Of a DNA stretch of 64,000 nt, positions 1 to 12,573 are shown one piece after another. Every line of letters begins with the position of its first letter. The stretch's first letter is position 1. The position numbers and the translations under genes were made by a program. Below the pieces are notes generated by a model. The model saw only the letters and a program-made list of their open reading frames with translations, did no database searches and was not told where the DNA came from. The DNA is from Rhynochetos jubatus. Taxonomy: Eukaryota; Chordata; Aves; Eurypygiformes; Rhynochetidae. The DNA lies in the NCBI GenBank assembly GCA_027574665.1, contig CM050653.1, forward strand, positions 41,428,118 to 41,492,117. The letters run 5' to 3'.

Positions 1-1099
1 TTCACTGAAAGAAATCCACTGAAAATCCTAAATCAATTTAGTTTAACCCTAAAAGGATTGATTAATTTTATCTTGCACTCAGATCATGTCATTGAGCAGT
101 AGAGGTTAATAACAGATAGTGTTGCATACTTCCGCTAATATTGTCTGGTTCCTCATTTTTTAACTGAAATCCATAAAGAGGTCACAGCAATAACTAGAGA
201 TGATTTTCTCTCTATGCCAATTACTGAGATGCTGGGAGGATAATTTTCAGACTCTGATTGTGACTTTCCAAGTGTACTAGAATACTCAATTTTCCTTCCT
301 TCTCCATGCAGGAAGATAAGCAACTGCTAGGAGAAGGGTAAAGCAAGATGCTTCTGTCTTTGCTGGGAGGGTTAAATACAGGTTCATAGCACAGATGTAT
401 AAACTGAAAGTGCTTCAAGAAGAAGAAACTAGGTCTGAGTGTTTTTTGCACTGGGACAAAGGTAAATGAATATGAGTGGCCAGTATCACTTGATCAGGTG
501 ATCATGTTTGTCCTCTGGCTTCTTAAGAAGAAGAATGAATACAAAAAATCTTTTAAATATGGATTTGAAGTGTGCTTTACTCTAAAAATGAGACACAAAT
601 ATTCTCTTTTATGTGTATCAAATACCTTACAATAATTTCTAATTATCTGTGTTTGGAGCTATAAAATCTCTCCTCCAAAAATGGAGGACAAAATGGGATC
701 TTACAGATATCTAGTGCATAGTTGAGTGGGTTCAGTCACTGGTTCAGTTGCTTTGCCCCAAGCTGCATTATGCTTCATCTGCCTCTGAATGGTACTCAGG
801 TAAGTGAAAACTCTTAAACTAGTCACTTCCCAGCTCATCCTTGCAACTAAATGCCATCTGATCACAACAATCTCAAGAGAAGCACAGTTGACAATTTTCC
901 CACATGGACACCTTCTTCAGAAAACTAAGAGCTGATTCATGTCCTTCAACTGAGAAAGCAGCAAAAGTTATAACCATTAAAATCCAATTTCAGTGTATCT
1001 CTAGGAACAAAAGTAAGTGATCATGCTATCTTACCAAGACTCCTATTGTGATGCCCCACATTTTTCATATTGAATACTCAGCATTTTCCTGACTAATTT

Positions 1100-1149
1100 A
1101 AAAATTAAAAAAAAACCAAAACCAAAAAAACCCAAAAAACCAAGAAAAC
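1100..1149. repeat. A/C-rich simple tract
   Basis: Runs of A are interrupted by cc (aaaccaaaacc style) over about 50 bp. Such tracts are common in bird introns and may be old retroposon tails. Confidence 0.8.
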
Positions 1150-2340
1150 ATTATTTTCAATGTTCAGTTTTCATTCTTTACCATGTAGACTCTTTGTCTC
1201 AAGCAGGCACTGCAAGAACATTCAGCTTTATTTCTGGCTCAATTGATGTGTCCTCTCTGAGACAACCACGAATGTGACCATGGAGCACGCAGGGTTACAA
1301 CGACAAAGCTGTACTTACTGATTCCTTGCTATTCACACTGTTTCCATTGGGTGTTGCTATGATCTTAAACAGATTACTACTGGGACTCAATGTATGCACA
1401 CAGAAAGGCATGCCAAAGGTTTAAGGTCCCTGCCTATGTTGCATTGCACATTGTTCCATGCAGCCCAAGTCTGTTGTATTTCAAAAAGTTGGTGTGTTAC
1501 TTCATTAATTGGTGTTGAGAAAAACTGTCAGTGACTATTTTTAAAAAAGAAATCCATAAAATTGAGTCTTCGAGCCTGTACTGAAAGTTTTATACTCTTT
1601 CATGAAGGTGATCTGACTAAAATTTATATGTACAATGCAGCATTCAATTACTGTACACAGTAGCTGTGCAGATGGCTCTCTTTTAATTAGAGTATTTAGT
1701 GCATCTTCTGCATAAAGAACCAGGCAATGAATAAGCAGGAATTTAATGAAAGTAACCAAAAAAGGAAATACTTTAATGGAAGCTAAAAAGAAAACAAATA
1801 ACAAAAAAACCCCATAATAACTTGGGATGCAATTCTTTCCTGTTCATCGAAGATAGCTCTTTAGACAATCTGAGGGAGAAATCTTTGCAGATTTATGGCC
1901 TTGAGGAGGTCTTGACAAGCACTAAGAATCAGGCAACTGATCACTAAACTTTACACAGCTGGTGACCACACAGATGACAGATGAAGATTTCAAAAATAAT
2001 GTACTGGCTGGAACTGGACTTTGGATGTGACACGGACACACCACTAAATGCATTCTATGGGTATCACCAGAAAACAGCAGGATTATATTAAGTTGTAGCA
2101 AGTACAAATGGTGTTAAATCACTTCATATTTGAAATATCCTCAGTTAGTATTAACGGTTGCTGCTGTTAATCTAGTAACTTTAACTAGTAACACTATCTA
2201 GTAACTGTAGAGAATACAAGGCTATTGTAACCTGAAATCCCGGCTATTTTCTAACCTATAATGCAGTTGCTGATCTAGTTATATTCCTAGGTTGTTAGAA
2301 AAGCACTGGCATTTACTTATGTAGCCTTTGTTCTAACTGG

Positions 2341-2386
2341 AAAAAAACACACACACAATATATGCATTAAAAAGGAAAAAAAAAAC
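2341..2386. repeat. CA and A-rich tract
   Basis: An A-run, then (ac)5, a short tatatg stretch and a further A-rich run. It is low-complexity sequence about 0.25 kb beyond the donor of the 80-bp exon. Confidence 0.75.
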
Positions 2387-2633
2387 TGCAGTAAGATAAC
2401 ATGATTTGTATATGTACGTAAATTTACTACTGTCAAACATAAATCTTTGAATAATGCTAACTGGAGCAAGGAAGGAGTTTGTTATGGGTCAAAAATGACA
2501 GGCTTCAACCAGGGAAGCTGCACACCCTCTCAGCAAGACCAGTAATACAAACCACTCTCAATATACATTCCAGCATTTCTGTATCCTGAACTCTTCAGTG
2601 AATTTTAAATTTCATAATGACAGCTAGACTTAC

Positions 2634-2713
2634 CTGGTAGACCAGGAGGGGTTTTCAGGTATTTGCCATTAAAATGTTGAATTACTACTTCACATTTTTC
2701 TGTAGACTCCATT
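2634..2713 (-). CDS. RBMS3: RBMS3 internal coding exon: end of RRM2
   Basis: This 80-bp exon is the next one downstream in the transcript. Its first base completes the Arg codon left open by the 158-bp exon. It then reads [20 protein letters not shown] followed by TPPGLP, and its last G opens an Ala codon. This covers the final helix and strand of RRM2 and the start of the linker. [14 protein letters not shown] separates RBMS3 from RBMS1 (CEAVIGHFNGKFIK). One visible change from the remembered human sequence is GLP for GIP. The acceptor has a long C/T tract ending in cttttccag, and the donor is CAG|gtaagt, a perfect consensus, in contrast to the upstream exon. It enters in phase 2 and leaves in phase 1, so skipping it alone shifts the frame. 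The following exon (APSEPLLCKFADGG in the family) is not found in 1-2633 and must lie beyond the left edge. Confidence 0.97.
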
Positions 2714-4479
2714 CTGGAAAAGAGAAGAGGGTGGGATGGGGGAAGAGACAATAAGTGTTACTAGACTGTTAAGAAAGTGCTCAGTCAGCAAAAACAAAAA
2801 GCCAAAGGAAAAAGAAAAGGACAAGCACAGATGCTGAGAGAAATCTTCAAAGCTGTTCTTGCTGGTTTCTGCGGAGAAACTGGCTGAGCCCTCTATGGTA
2901 TGGTGTGGCTTGCGAGGAGGACCTGCCACCCTCAAAGCCTGCAGCTGCACTCCCGGCTGTGTGTGAGCCACAGCAGTGTCAATGAACAGTCCCCTTTTGG
3001 CTCCAGGGATCACCCTGAACAAGGACATTCTTTATGCTCTCACATTCTCCTTGGAAAGGCAAAGGACGTGTTTCTAGATTCCTTGTGCACCCAAAATAAC
3101 TTCAAATAGCATGAAAAAAACCCAAACCAAAATAAGACAAGATTTGGAGAAGAAGCCTGAGGATTAGGCTTACATTAAGGATTACAACGTTAAAGAAATA
3201 ACCTACAAAGACAGATTGTATAGCAAAACCAAAACCGATGCATGTATGTTTATTACAACATAAAGCTAAATCTTGGGGGGAAGACAGTAATTCACATGTA
3301 ATACTGGTAGGTGAAATGCCTGTTCATCTCATTTGACCTCAAGATAACCTTCAGCAGTAAGTCATTAAAGCATTAACAGTGAACTGGTACACGTATTACT
3401 GAAGAAGATGTAAAGAATACAAATCTCCTAGTCAAGTCCCAAACCATGTATATATTTTATCTAGGAATTCACCACTCTTTCAGGTCTTGTAAACTGACTG
3501 CACGCTAGTCCAGAGAACAGTTGACTTTGCTAGAGTGGGTATAGAGACTCTGAAGAGAGGGAAAATGGAAAGCTAATAAGCAAGCAAAAAGAAAAATCAT
3601 ACTACTTTTGTTTTTCTTAGAAAAAATGGTGTTTAAAAACCATGTTCAATGCTCCTTGAATACACCAGTACTTACCTCCAGGTACTCTCCACAAAATAAC
3701 TTCACTGACATAAATATTTCTTCTCACCACACTAGATCTTTTTAAAATGAATTTGTCTATTCCCCTTCATGTCACAGGGTTTTGGGAAAGAGTAACATGC
3801 ATTCCATGTGGCTCACATTGAGTTTAGAGCAGCAGTTTGTCTCCTGGGGTACAACATGTCGTAGTTTAAGGGACCACCCCATCATCACACACACACAAAA
3901 ATTTAAAAACAAAATCCAGATTGGATGATTAATTTTCTGTGCAAGTCAGTCTTTTGTCCATTTGTTTCAGGTGGAATCATTAAAAATTGTTCCTTCTAGG
4001 CTGTATCACTGTGTATTATGTGGGCTGGGCCACTTCTACAATCACAAAGACAGCAACTTAGATTGTTCGCTTTGGCTTCATTCAGATTTAACTAAGCGAA
4101 TGTCTGCACTGAGCCTTTAGAGACTCTTGTCTCTGAAAGAATAAACGCAATAAAAGTCTGTTTTCTGTAGCTGCAGGCGCTTAGTGTCAAACCATGTTAT
4201 GTTGCACCACACAGCAGTGACAATTTCATTTTAATACATGGGGTACATTTTAACAAGCCAAAGCAGTCCCTGCGAAGAATGCAATATATAAGCTGCCAAG
4301 TGAAAGAGACTCAGTGCACTTCATGCATTTATGTGGGAAGAGAATAAAAGTGAAATCCACAGTGTTCTGGGATAAAAAGGCCATCATTCGAATAGCACTC
4401 TGAAAAAGAATGTGCACATTTTCTTCTCAAGTTTCACAATTAACGGCTCTCAAATGCCATTGCTAGCTATCTGTAATCT

Positions 4480-4745
4480 GGCACACGCTTCGCTTGAAAC
4501 CGACACTGGCATTATCGACTCGGTTTGAAAAGGCAGCACAATAGACAAAGCCGTCTATACATGTTCCCTTCAGATGTGCTGCTGAGTAACAACTGCATCC
4601 ATCCCTCGTCTCCCCTACCTGAGTCCCTGCGCGCTTTCTGCACGAATGCCTATGGGGAAGGCCTTCCTCCCCGCCACACCGAGGTGGGCCCAGCAGCCGC
4701 TAACGAATCAGGCCTGCATCTATCCCAGGGCCAACTAGGTCCGAA
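4480..4745. promoter_or_regulatory. CpG-enriched patch 1.8 kb upstream of the 80-bp exon
   Basis: About 15 CpGs are spread over 265 bp (cttcgcttgaaaccgac, atcgactcgg, ctgcgcgc, ccgctaacgaat, tccgaatt) where the neighbouring kilobases have few. A 102-residue open frame overlaps it but resembles no family. Unusual CpG retention in an intron can mark an unmethylated regulatory element. That is the reading offered here, with low confidence. Confidence 0.3.
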
Positions 4746-6070
4746 TTATAATTTTCATTTGTCCACAATATCTGGGGTTTTTTTTAGAAATAACCCTTTC
4801 AAATTGTGTTCTTCAAGCAGGTTAGCTCCCTGACTGACTGGGAATTAGGGGTACAAAGTAATCAGATACATCACTAAAATTGTCTGACACTTGCCATCCC
4901 AAGACCCCAGTTTTAGTTAGTTAAAAATCTGATCAACAATAAGCACTTATGTGGCAATTCCAATGGCAAGACTGGTATTTAATAAAAACATCGTTAAGAG
5001 GAATGTTACATGTTAAAAGGGGACAGGTTTCTACAAAAGAATGTCATGAGAGCATAGGTCAACTTGGGGGGAGAACACTCCAAAACCTGTTTTTAAGAGT
5101 GTAAACACAAAACCGATGTCTATATATGTCTGAATTGTGGAAACTAACTCGTGACGTTCCCAAATACAATGAGTAACTAGACTGTCTATATTCTGTCCAA
5201 TTGGAAAGGAAGAGAATTTAAAATACTTTGAAAAGGAAGACTGTTTTTATGATTTTTTTTTTAGCCATTATTTGCAAATATAAGATATTTCAATATGATT
5301 AGTAAAAGAACAAAAAAATTGGGAGTGCTTAAGCAGTATCAACCAAGTAGTTTGATGTTCACATCTTGCTATTAAATATTTCTTTTAGATAATTTTAAAA
5401 ATGTATATTACGCTCTCTACAGACCATAGTGGCTCCAAAGTAGTCATTATGTGTTGTTATAAGTAACAGGGAACGTTTACCAGGAAAAAAAAGGAAAATA
5501 ATTTTTTTTTTTTAAACTAAAGCTCTTGCACATGCTTATTATAAAGATTGATGCAGTGTCAAGAAACAATTTAATAAAATTTATACACAAGGAATAACAT
5601 GATGATTACATAATTATTACGTGTGAAATATTCAGCACCATGTAATTACCAGCTAGAGGTAAAATGAGGGTTTGGTTTACATGTACCCTATAGTCACTTT
5701 GCTTAATAATAATGTAAATGAGAATCAGGACTATATTTTTTATATCCAGACTAAATAGTTAAAGAATAAATTGTTACTACCACATTTATGTTATGATCAT
5801 CATATAAATATTGGGGTTTCTTTTGTAAGACCAGGAATAATAAATCTTGGGGGGGCAATGTTTCTTTACTGCTTAAGGCATTTTGCAAAGATGGAAGTAG
5901 GTAAGTAGTAGCAATATTATGCAGCAGAGGAGTCCAAAGATCTGAGGCCATATTTAGAATACACACTGGAATTGTGACAAGAACCAGATAAATTTGAAGG
6001 GGAAATTAGGCAGAAACATTTAACTGCAAGGAAGATGATCCACTTGCACACATTAGATAGAAAAGAGGGG

Positions 6071-6100
6071 GTTTTGGTTTTGTTGGTTTTTTTTTGGTTG
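6071..6100. repeat. T/G-rich simple tract
   Basis: ggttttggttttgttggttt followed by a T-run, the complement of the aaaccaaaac type of tail. A similar tract lies at about 9107-9144. Confidence 0.75.
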
Positions 6101-8995
6101 ATGTCTTCAAATCATTTCTGAAGGTTGTATTTTAGTAAAAGACAAGTATTACCTCAGGATTAGGTAACTGGGAGTACAAACTGTGTGTGATACAAAAGAG
6201 GTCAGGGAAAATAATCTTCAGGATTTAAATACTCTAAAGCTAGAAAAGAGGTTTGATTAGTATGAGGTTTCTTAGCACGTCCCTATGTTCTACTCTTCAT
6301 CCTTCTAGGCAACATGATAACCAAATCTTTAATTTATTTTGCTAATTTAGTTGCAGGCATTCTAAGACCCTGATATGGCTGCAACCTGTGATTTTCTTCT
6401 CCACTGTAACTGACTGAGGTATTTTATGTCCCCAACTTTTCAGCTGGTAAAAGATTCCTTCAAGATGTTTGTGCTTTTTGGTTTGCATCCATTTTATGCT
6501 AGAAAAGCTTCTCTTTATCATTTACAGCCTAGAAACAGATATTAATTTTGACAAGTTCTCCTCATCACTCCTAAATTATATCTCTTCCCAATATATCTTG
6601 CCTGTATATTCTTCATGTTCAGTCCTGTTTGCATGAACAACAGGAGGTTGTTTAGTATCGCAGATGAATACACAAAATCTGCAGAAACCACTCCAGTGGG
6701 GACAGAATAGGTTCCTCTTCTCTGGGTATATGTTCCTTACTACACCTTGCAACGTGACCCGTTATGCCATGGTGACTGTTTTAAGCTGCCTGAGTATCTC
6801 AGAGTTACAGTGCTCTCCATGGAGAAACCTCTTATGTTTCAGAAGAAATCTAATATAATTGATACCTACACTATCCTGAAAACCCCTGAAAGATGCACCG
6901 CTGCTTTTGAGGAAAAGAACATACAAATTTGGCTTTCTCGTTTTCCTTCAGTGGAAACTGGAGCACATCCATGTCTACTGAAATCCATGCAAAACTTCTA
7001 TTAATAGAATAATGAGCCTGTGGGGGCTCAAAATCTTGTTTCCCGTTTTTGATTGTTCCCTTTCAGTTGCTGAGTTGAATACTGTTTCCAAAGACTAAAT
7101 TTAAACACATAAACTACAGACAACCAGGAGATAAGTTTAATAAAAAACATATGCAGGCAAAGAAAAGCATCCCATTGAAAGCTTTTCCAGAAGAACAAGG
7201 TAGGGAAAAGAGAAGGTTGAAGCCCAAACTCCCAACAACAAAGTGAGCAAATGCCCACTACAGACCCCACTGCACTGTTACGAAGGGATGGAAGTATCTC
7301 CTCGCCTATATCCCTTTGCTCCGAGATGATAGAGACAGCTAATTGAGAATCTCTTGACTTTGGTGGTTTGCTGGGAACAGCATCATAACATTCTTTTATG
7401 ACAGTTTGTGCTGGAGAAATTTTCTCATGTTACTGGAAAAGAATTGTATGAACACACAGTCATTTCTACCTAGACCCAGGCTGATTTATGCTACTGTCTT
7501 CAGAGTCTCAGGTTAAGTACTATACTGGTGCCCGCCAGCAGTGCAATACTTGACTGTCTGACTGTCAGCATTTCCATCATAAATTTCTGTTTTCAGAGGC
7601 TTATGACTTCGTTGTAAAATGTCGCTCGAGGGGTGAATCTTGCAAGGTCGTTTAAGATACAAGACAGCAAACAAAATAAAAAAGTTAGTGGCTTCTAACT
7701 CTTTCTTTGCACTTTATCATTTAAAAGGACCTATAAAACGCTTCCTCCGCAGTGCAGCTGAGTGTGGTACATGTATGTGTGGTATTATTAATATTACTAT
7801 CTCTACAGGGAGGATACTTAATACTTGAATGGTATTTTACTGTGGGGTTATAAAATTCAATTTTGATTTCATTGAATCAGTGGCATCAGTAAGTCCCTTC
7901 ACAAGGTATATCTCAATGCCTCCTTGCCCTCTTTTCCATGTCGCAAGGAATTCTTCAATTACACTCACAGTACCTTGGGCCTGGACTATGAAAATTGCTC
8001 AACCAAATTATCTGACGGCTCCTAACTCTCCTTGTTCCTTCCTCTTCACCTTTAAGGGCTTTATATCCATTTTCATGTTACAGAGTCCCACTGATATTTG
8101 TCCCAGGATCCCACCCCACCTGTCCCTCTCTGAAGTGTGCTTCTCCATGAAAGTACAATCCCATGACTGGCAGTTTTCTTAGGGATGTACTGAGTCTACC
8201 AAAATTTGTTCCAGGTTGCAATGCCAGGTGGAAATGTGAGGGTCTCAGAGATACGTTCTCCCACAGAGCACCCCAGCACCCTGCAGTGATGCTGTAAGCC
8301 CCTTCCAGGCAGGCCTTTCAATGGAAATTCATCACCACCAGCATTACAATATTTTACAGATATCACACAAAATCTGTGGGGCATGTTTGGGATTTCCAGT
8401 TTCATATAAGATATCCAATTATAAAGTGATTTCCTGTGTAAGATGTAGGATGTGACAGACCATTCTTCCAACTGAAATTAGGAATGATCCTCATAATATC
8501 TACGCCTGCATTACCATCCCAGATGATGGATTTGTTCAAGCTAAATTTATAGCACCTTCCTTTCAACTGCCTTCAATTAAACCCTTGAATAAGGAAGAAC
8601 AAAGCATCTCCCCTCTGCACAAATGCATCTTTAAACTGCCTGGATGTTCTCTATCCCCTGGTGCTGCTGACACTTCTCTGTCTCCAAAGTCGCTCTGAAA
8701 TCTCCCTCTAAATATTCCCCCCTTTTATTCAGCAAAACGGCACAACTGCTTTGGCTCCACTTTATCGTGTTACTTCTTTATCTCTTTCCACCTTAACATC
8801 TGGAACTTATCCTTTATGGGCCTGTGGAAAGTCAGGTCTTCCAGCACATACCTCTGTTACCTCTTTTTAAGTGACAACACATCTTCAGGATGAAGTTAAA
8901 TATTTCCCCCCATGCTTTTAGTACCTTCTCTTATCCAGTAATTCCAACCTCCCTCAAAGGCCATCTCACTTATTACTTCTGATCTGCATTTTACT

Positions 8996-9011
8996 CACAC
9001 CACCACCACCA
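8996..9011. repeat. (CAC)n microsatellite, short
   Basis: Five consecutive cac/acc units interrupt unremarkable intron sequence. Confidence 0.75.
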
Positions 9012-11157
9012 TCGCTAATATCGTGTTTGCAAAACTCAAATCGTGAGAGATCAGCTTTAAAATTATATCTCAAAAACTCTTCAAATCCAGTTTCTCTGGC
9101 TTTTTTTCCTTTGTTTTTTTGGTTGGTGTTTTGGGTTTTTTTTGAGGTTGAAGGACTATGCTTTTGTTTGGCACGAATGCCAGCTCCCACGGAGAGCCTG
9201 GTAGTACGGCTTTGAAGTACAAAGCACGGGCAAGGGGTGAGGCAGAGGACGTGTCCAGAGGTTATGGCAATTCCCTTTCAACTGGATGGTCTTCTGTAGA
9301 GCCACAGTCGTCATCTAGTGCTTCCTTTCTCTGGCCCCTTGCTCATAGCTCTCCTTCCCCAGAATCTCCCCCAGGGCATACCTAGGCACAGTTGGGTTCA
9401 AGCCACAGTGAAATGCTCTGGAAAGTTTCAGGAAAGTCTGTTCAGCTGCTTTTGAGGGATGCAAAAGAGAGGAAATACTTTCATATCTCAAAAAAGAGCT
9501 CGCTTTTTTACACGCATACTTTAAAAGAGGCTGAACTCTAATGTGGCCAGACATTACTCAGATAATTTTGATCCAAGAATATTTGAAGTTACCCGGGTTA
9601 TAAATGATTAAGTAGCCACCTGCAGTACTATGAAACTGCTAATCATACCCATTTAGAAGAAAAATCTGACAATAGCTGTCTACTGTAAGTCTTCACTTCC
9701 GATTGCTTTTTGAATATGCTTATTTTTAGACTGACTACTCACATAATTGGGCAGAATCAAAAAGTGATTCTTAACCATAGTAGCACTTAATAAATTACTT
9801 TGAAATATCAAATTTCAAAATTGCTGGATGCTGCATCCTCCTAGTGCATGCAAAGTTAACTTTTTCTCCCGTGCTTCCATGGCTCAGTTAAGCAGCGTGG
9901 CACATTCCACAAGCAGGCAAGATAGACTCTGATAAAAGGCCCCAGGTCAGTAAGTGTAATAGTCAGGATCATCACACGGGCTGCTGATCAAAACTTCTGA
10001 AATCTTATCTGGACTGATATCCAGCTGCCCTCCCCACACCTGTATGGCATTCATACCCACTCAGCCGGTGCTCACACTGTAGATCCACTAGAATGAAACC
10101 ATAACTATAAGCAAAGCTAAACAAACTCATCTATTTGGATCGACATGGAGGGAAAAAATACCAAATAACACTTTATTACAAAAAGAAGGTCAGGTGGTCA
10201 GGTGATTAAAGCTTCTATTGACAATTCTGCAAAGACAACAGGCAGCATTCAACTACAGTTCTAAATTCCTGGATTAACTCTGGCCTCATTCAAGACAATG
10301 GAAGGTCTGCTGTATACTTTGATGGTGCAAAGATTTACCCCTCTGTCGTTTGCATGGCGAATTACACAACCTTCATGTTAGATCACGAAACGTTTCTTGA
10401 AATATGTTACATAACTGAATATATTTCCACAAGGAAAGTAATTTTTTTAAAATGCAAGTTTATCCCTGAGTTACACTAATCTATATTTAGTGAGCTAGAA
10501 AACCTCATGTTATTATCTGCAAGAATGCGTAAAGAACAGTGTGTCATCTTTCAGCATAAATGTTTTGCCTTTTTGCATTTGAATTCAGACAATATTATCT
10601 TAACATTCTTCGCACATGATGATCTTTCACATCAAGGACAAAGGTAACGCTACAATATCAGTTATCTTGCAAGGTACCTTTTTATCACACAGTACCCCAT
10701 TTCACTCAGTGGTGTTATGACATTAACATAAGTGCCATGATATACCAAGAAATGGTCTATTTCAAAGAAATTTGCAAGATGATTAAGTCATTTTGCTTCC
10801 TCTACAAAGCACAACGTTATGAATATTCTCTAAAACAATGATTTGGGACTTTTTTCCTTTTCCTTTGTAGCTGAAGACTGATTTACAGCACAACTGCAAA
10901 TTTCTCTTCTTTGCTTTTTCAATACCTTTCTATATACAGCTCTCTGTTCCTTAGCTTTTCAAAAGAAACTATTTGATTTAAGAATGTTTCAAGCTGAAGA
11001 GAATCTATGTAAATATTCCCTGAGAGTAAACATGGAAACTTGTCTATCTGTACTGACAATGAAGTACATGGTAATAATATGTTGCCCGTTCTGTTTAAAA
11101 TATCTGACTACCCCAACAGGGCTTGTTATATGCAAATATTTCTTCTCTAAGCTCTTC

Positions 11158-11315
11158 TCACAGAATCACTAAGGTTGGAAAAGACTTATCAGATCATCCA
11201 GTCCAACCACCAACCCAACCCTGCTGTACCCACTAGACCATGTCCTCAAGCGCCACATCTACATGTTCCTGGAACGCCTCCAGGGATGGAGGCTTCTTGC
11301 AGGTTCCCTGCAGTT
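11158..11315 (-). mobile_element. CR1 LINE 3' end fragment
   Basis: The plus strand reads tcacagaatcactaaggttg and continues with the gaaaagac, gatcatccagtccaacca and ccagggatgga blocks. This is the reverse complement of the 3' end of avian CR1 elements, so the element lies on the minus strand with its 3' terminus at 11158. Only about 160 bp are present, which is normal for 5'-truncated CR1 copies. The far end, past ccagggatgga, blurs into unique sequence and is approximate. It sits about 0.4 kb 3' of the RRM2 exon in transcription order. CR1 copies of this kind are the main evidence for a bird. Confidence 0.9.
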
Positions 11316-11731
11316 TTCAAGGAAGCCACGTTTCTTCAGTTATACTTCCTCCCTTTTGCACTTCCAACTGCTACATTTACTTTTTCCTGTCGCAAAATCT
11401 TTGCGGAACATTTAAACAGTTTCTTCGCTATGTGTGTGCTTTTGACTGTAGGACATTCATTATTTTCCAAGCTTGTTACTGCATGGAAAGCTCACTATTT
11501 CTAGCAATTTTTATATACCTACATACAATGAACTATTTTTTAGAGCAATGAAATGAACATCCTTATGTATTTGTATTCTTCAGCTTGGTGGAAAGAACAG
11601 ACACACAGTGTGATAAAGGTGCTGCTCTGCATTTTCCATAGCTGTGAGGCTTTAGAGTTACGGAACAAACAGCATTTGCAAAGGACCAAAGCCAAAGAAT
11701 GTGCATGAATCAAAAAGAGCAAAGGTTTCAC

Positions 11732-11889
11732 CTGGCAAAGCCGACTCCTCTGCTGACTCCATTAGCATCTCGTAATATTCTGGTGGAAATGACATGTCCA
11801 AAGGGTTTCAGCATATTCTCCAGTTCCTGCTCATCCATGGAAACGGGTAAATTTGAGATGTATAGATTTGTGGGATCTTGCTCTTGTTG
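11732..11889 (-). CDS. RBMS3: RBMS3 internal coding exon: RRM2, N-terminal two thirds
   Basis: RBMS3 is an MSSP-family protein with two RRM domains that binds AU-rich and A-rich single-stranded RNA, largely in the cytoplasm, and affects mRNA stability. Read on the minus strand, this 158-bp exon begins [15 protein letters not shown] and ends RGVGFA plus two bases of an Arg codon. The RNP2 motif (LYISNL) lies near the start. RNP1 (RGVGFA-R-M) starts at the end and is completed by the next exon. The stretch [19 protein letters not shown] is diagnostic: from family knowledge RBMS1 has Q for H and SSGT for ANGV. One substitution from the remembered human protein is visible (LPV for LPI). The acceptor is a pyrimidine-rich run ending in catag; the donor is CAG|gtgaaa, weaker than consensus. 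The exon enters in phase 0 and leaves in phase 2. It corresponds to roughly residues 134-186 of the human protein. The identification is very secure. Confidence 0.97.
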
Positions 11890-12524
11890 CTATGACAAAG
11901 TAAGAGAAATATCCTCAGTTAGGCTTAGCACAATAGCTCATGGCTCGTACAAACGAGGGCTGCTTAAGATAGGACCAAGCCAAGAATTTATAGCTGCATT
12001 AGAAGCAAAGCTGGACAATCTGTTCATGACGACAACATATCTGCCAGATTTCTGTAGACTCTCATGCATGTGCTTAATTCTGTACGTGACTGCTCTTACT
12101 CAACTCAGTGACACTACTCATTTACAGAAAATTACTCTCATGCACAAGTGTTCTTGGGTTTGTGTCCTAATTTAGCAAACAGGTTGTGAAGAAACCATGA
12201 TTTCCACAAATGTGCTCACTGTTAACATAAAGAAAGAAAGAAAACTCAACACGTTTTAAGCAGATGTGCTTTCCAGCCTGCAGACATCCCATTCAACCTG
12301 TTCATCATGAGCAAGGTTGGTTGAAAACACGGAACACTTTCCACAGTATCTTTTCCTTTTTCTCCCCTACCAGAAATGTCTTTTTTGATAATGTGCAACA
12401 AAACCTAACTGGGCAAGGGAAAGTTCAGCAGTTCAAGCTAAGGTCCTGGTGAGATAGGTAACAGGTTTATTCTCAGACTGAATTAAAATATCTTATAAAA
12501 TATAGCTTCTAGTATGGATAATTT

Positions 12525-12573
12525 AAAAAACAAACAAACAAACAAACAACCAAACAAAAAAAAACCCCCACAA
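12525..12573. repeat. (CAAA)n simple repeat
   Basis: Five or more caaa units are followed by ccaaac and an A-run ending in ccccc. Read on the minus strand it is a (TTTG)n tract. It lies about 0.64 kb upstream of the RRM2 exon in transcript order. Confidence 0.9.

Larger units (their letters stand above)
1..2633 (-). other. RBMS3 intron, 5' part only (after the 80-bp exon)
   Basis: Intronic sequence that follows the gtaagt donor at 2628-2633 on the minus strand. It is AT-rich. Apart from an A/C-rich tract near 1.1 kb and a short CA/A-rich tract near 2.35 kb, no gene, RNA or mobile element is recognisable. The small open frames inside it have no family resemblance. Confidence 0.85.
2714..11731 (-). 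other. RBMS3 complete intron, 9018 bp, within RRM2
   Basis: Intron between the two recognised exons. It starts with gtgaaa at the right end and finishes with cttttccag at the left. It interrupts the coding sequence inside the RNP1 region, after two bases of an Arg codon. It contains one CR1 3' end, a CpG-enriched stretch near 4.5-4.75 kb and several T/G- or A-rich simple tracts. No further exon was found. The open frames seen in it, up to about 117 residues, look random. Confidence 0.93.

Noticed and set aside
11699..12175. 158-codon open frame on the plus strand
   Set aside because: It is the antisense shadow of the RBMS3 RRM2 exon, extended by chance into the intron. Splice sites and domain match are on the minus strand.
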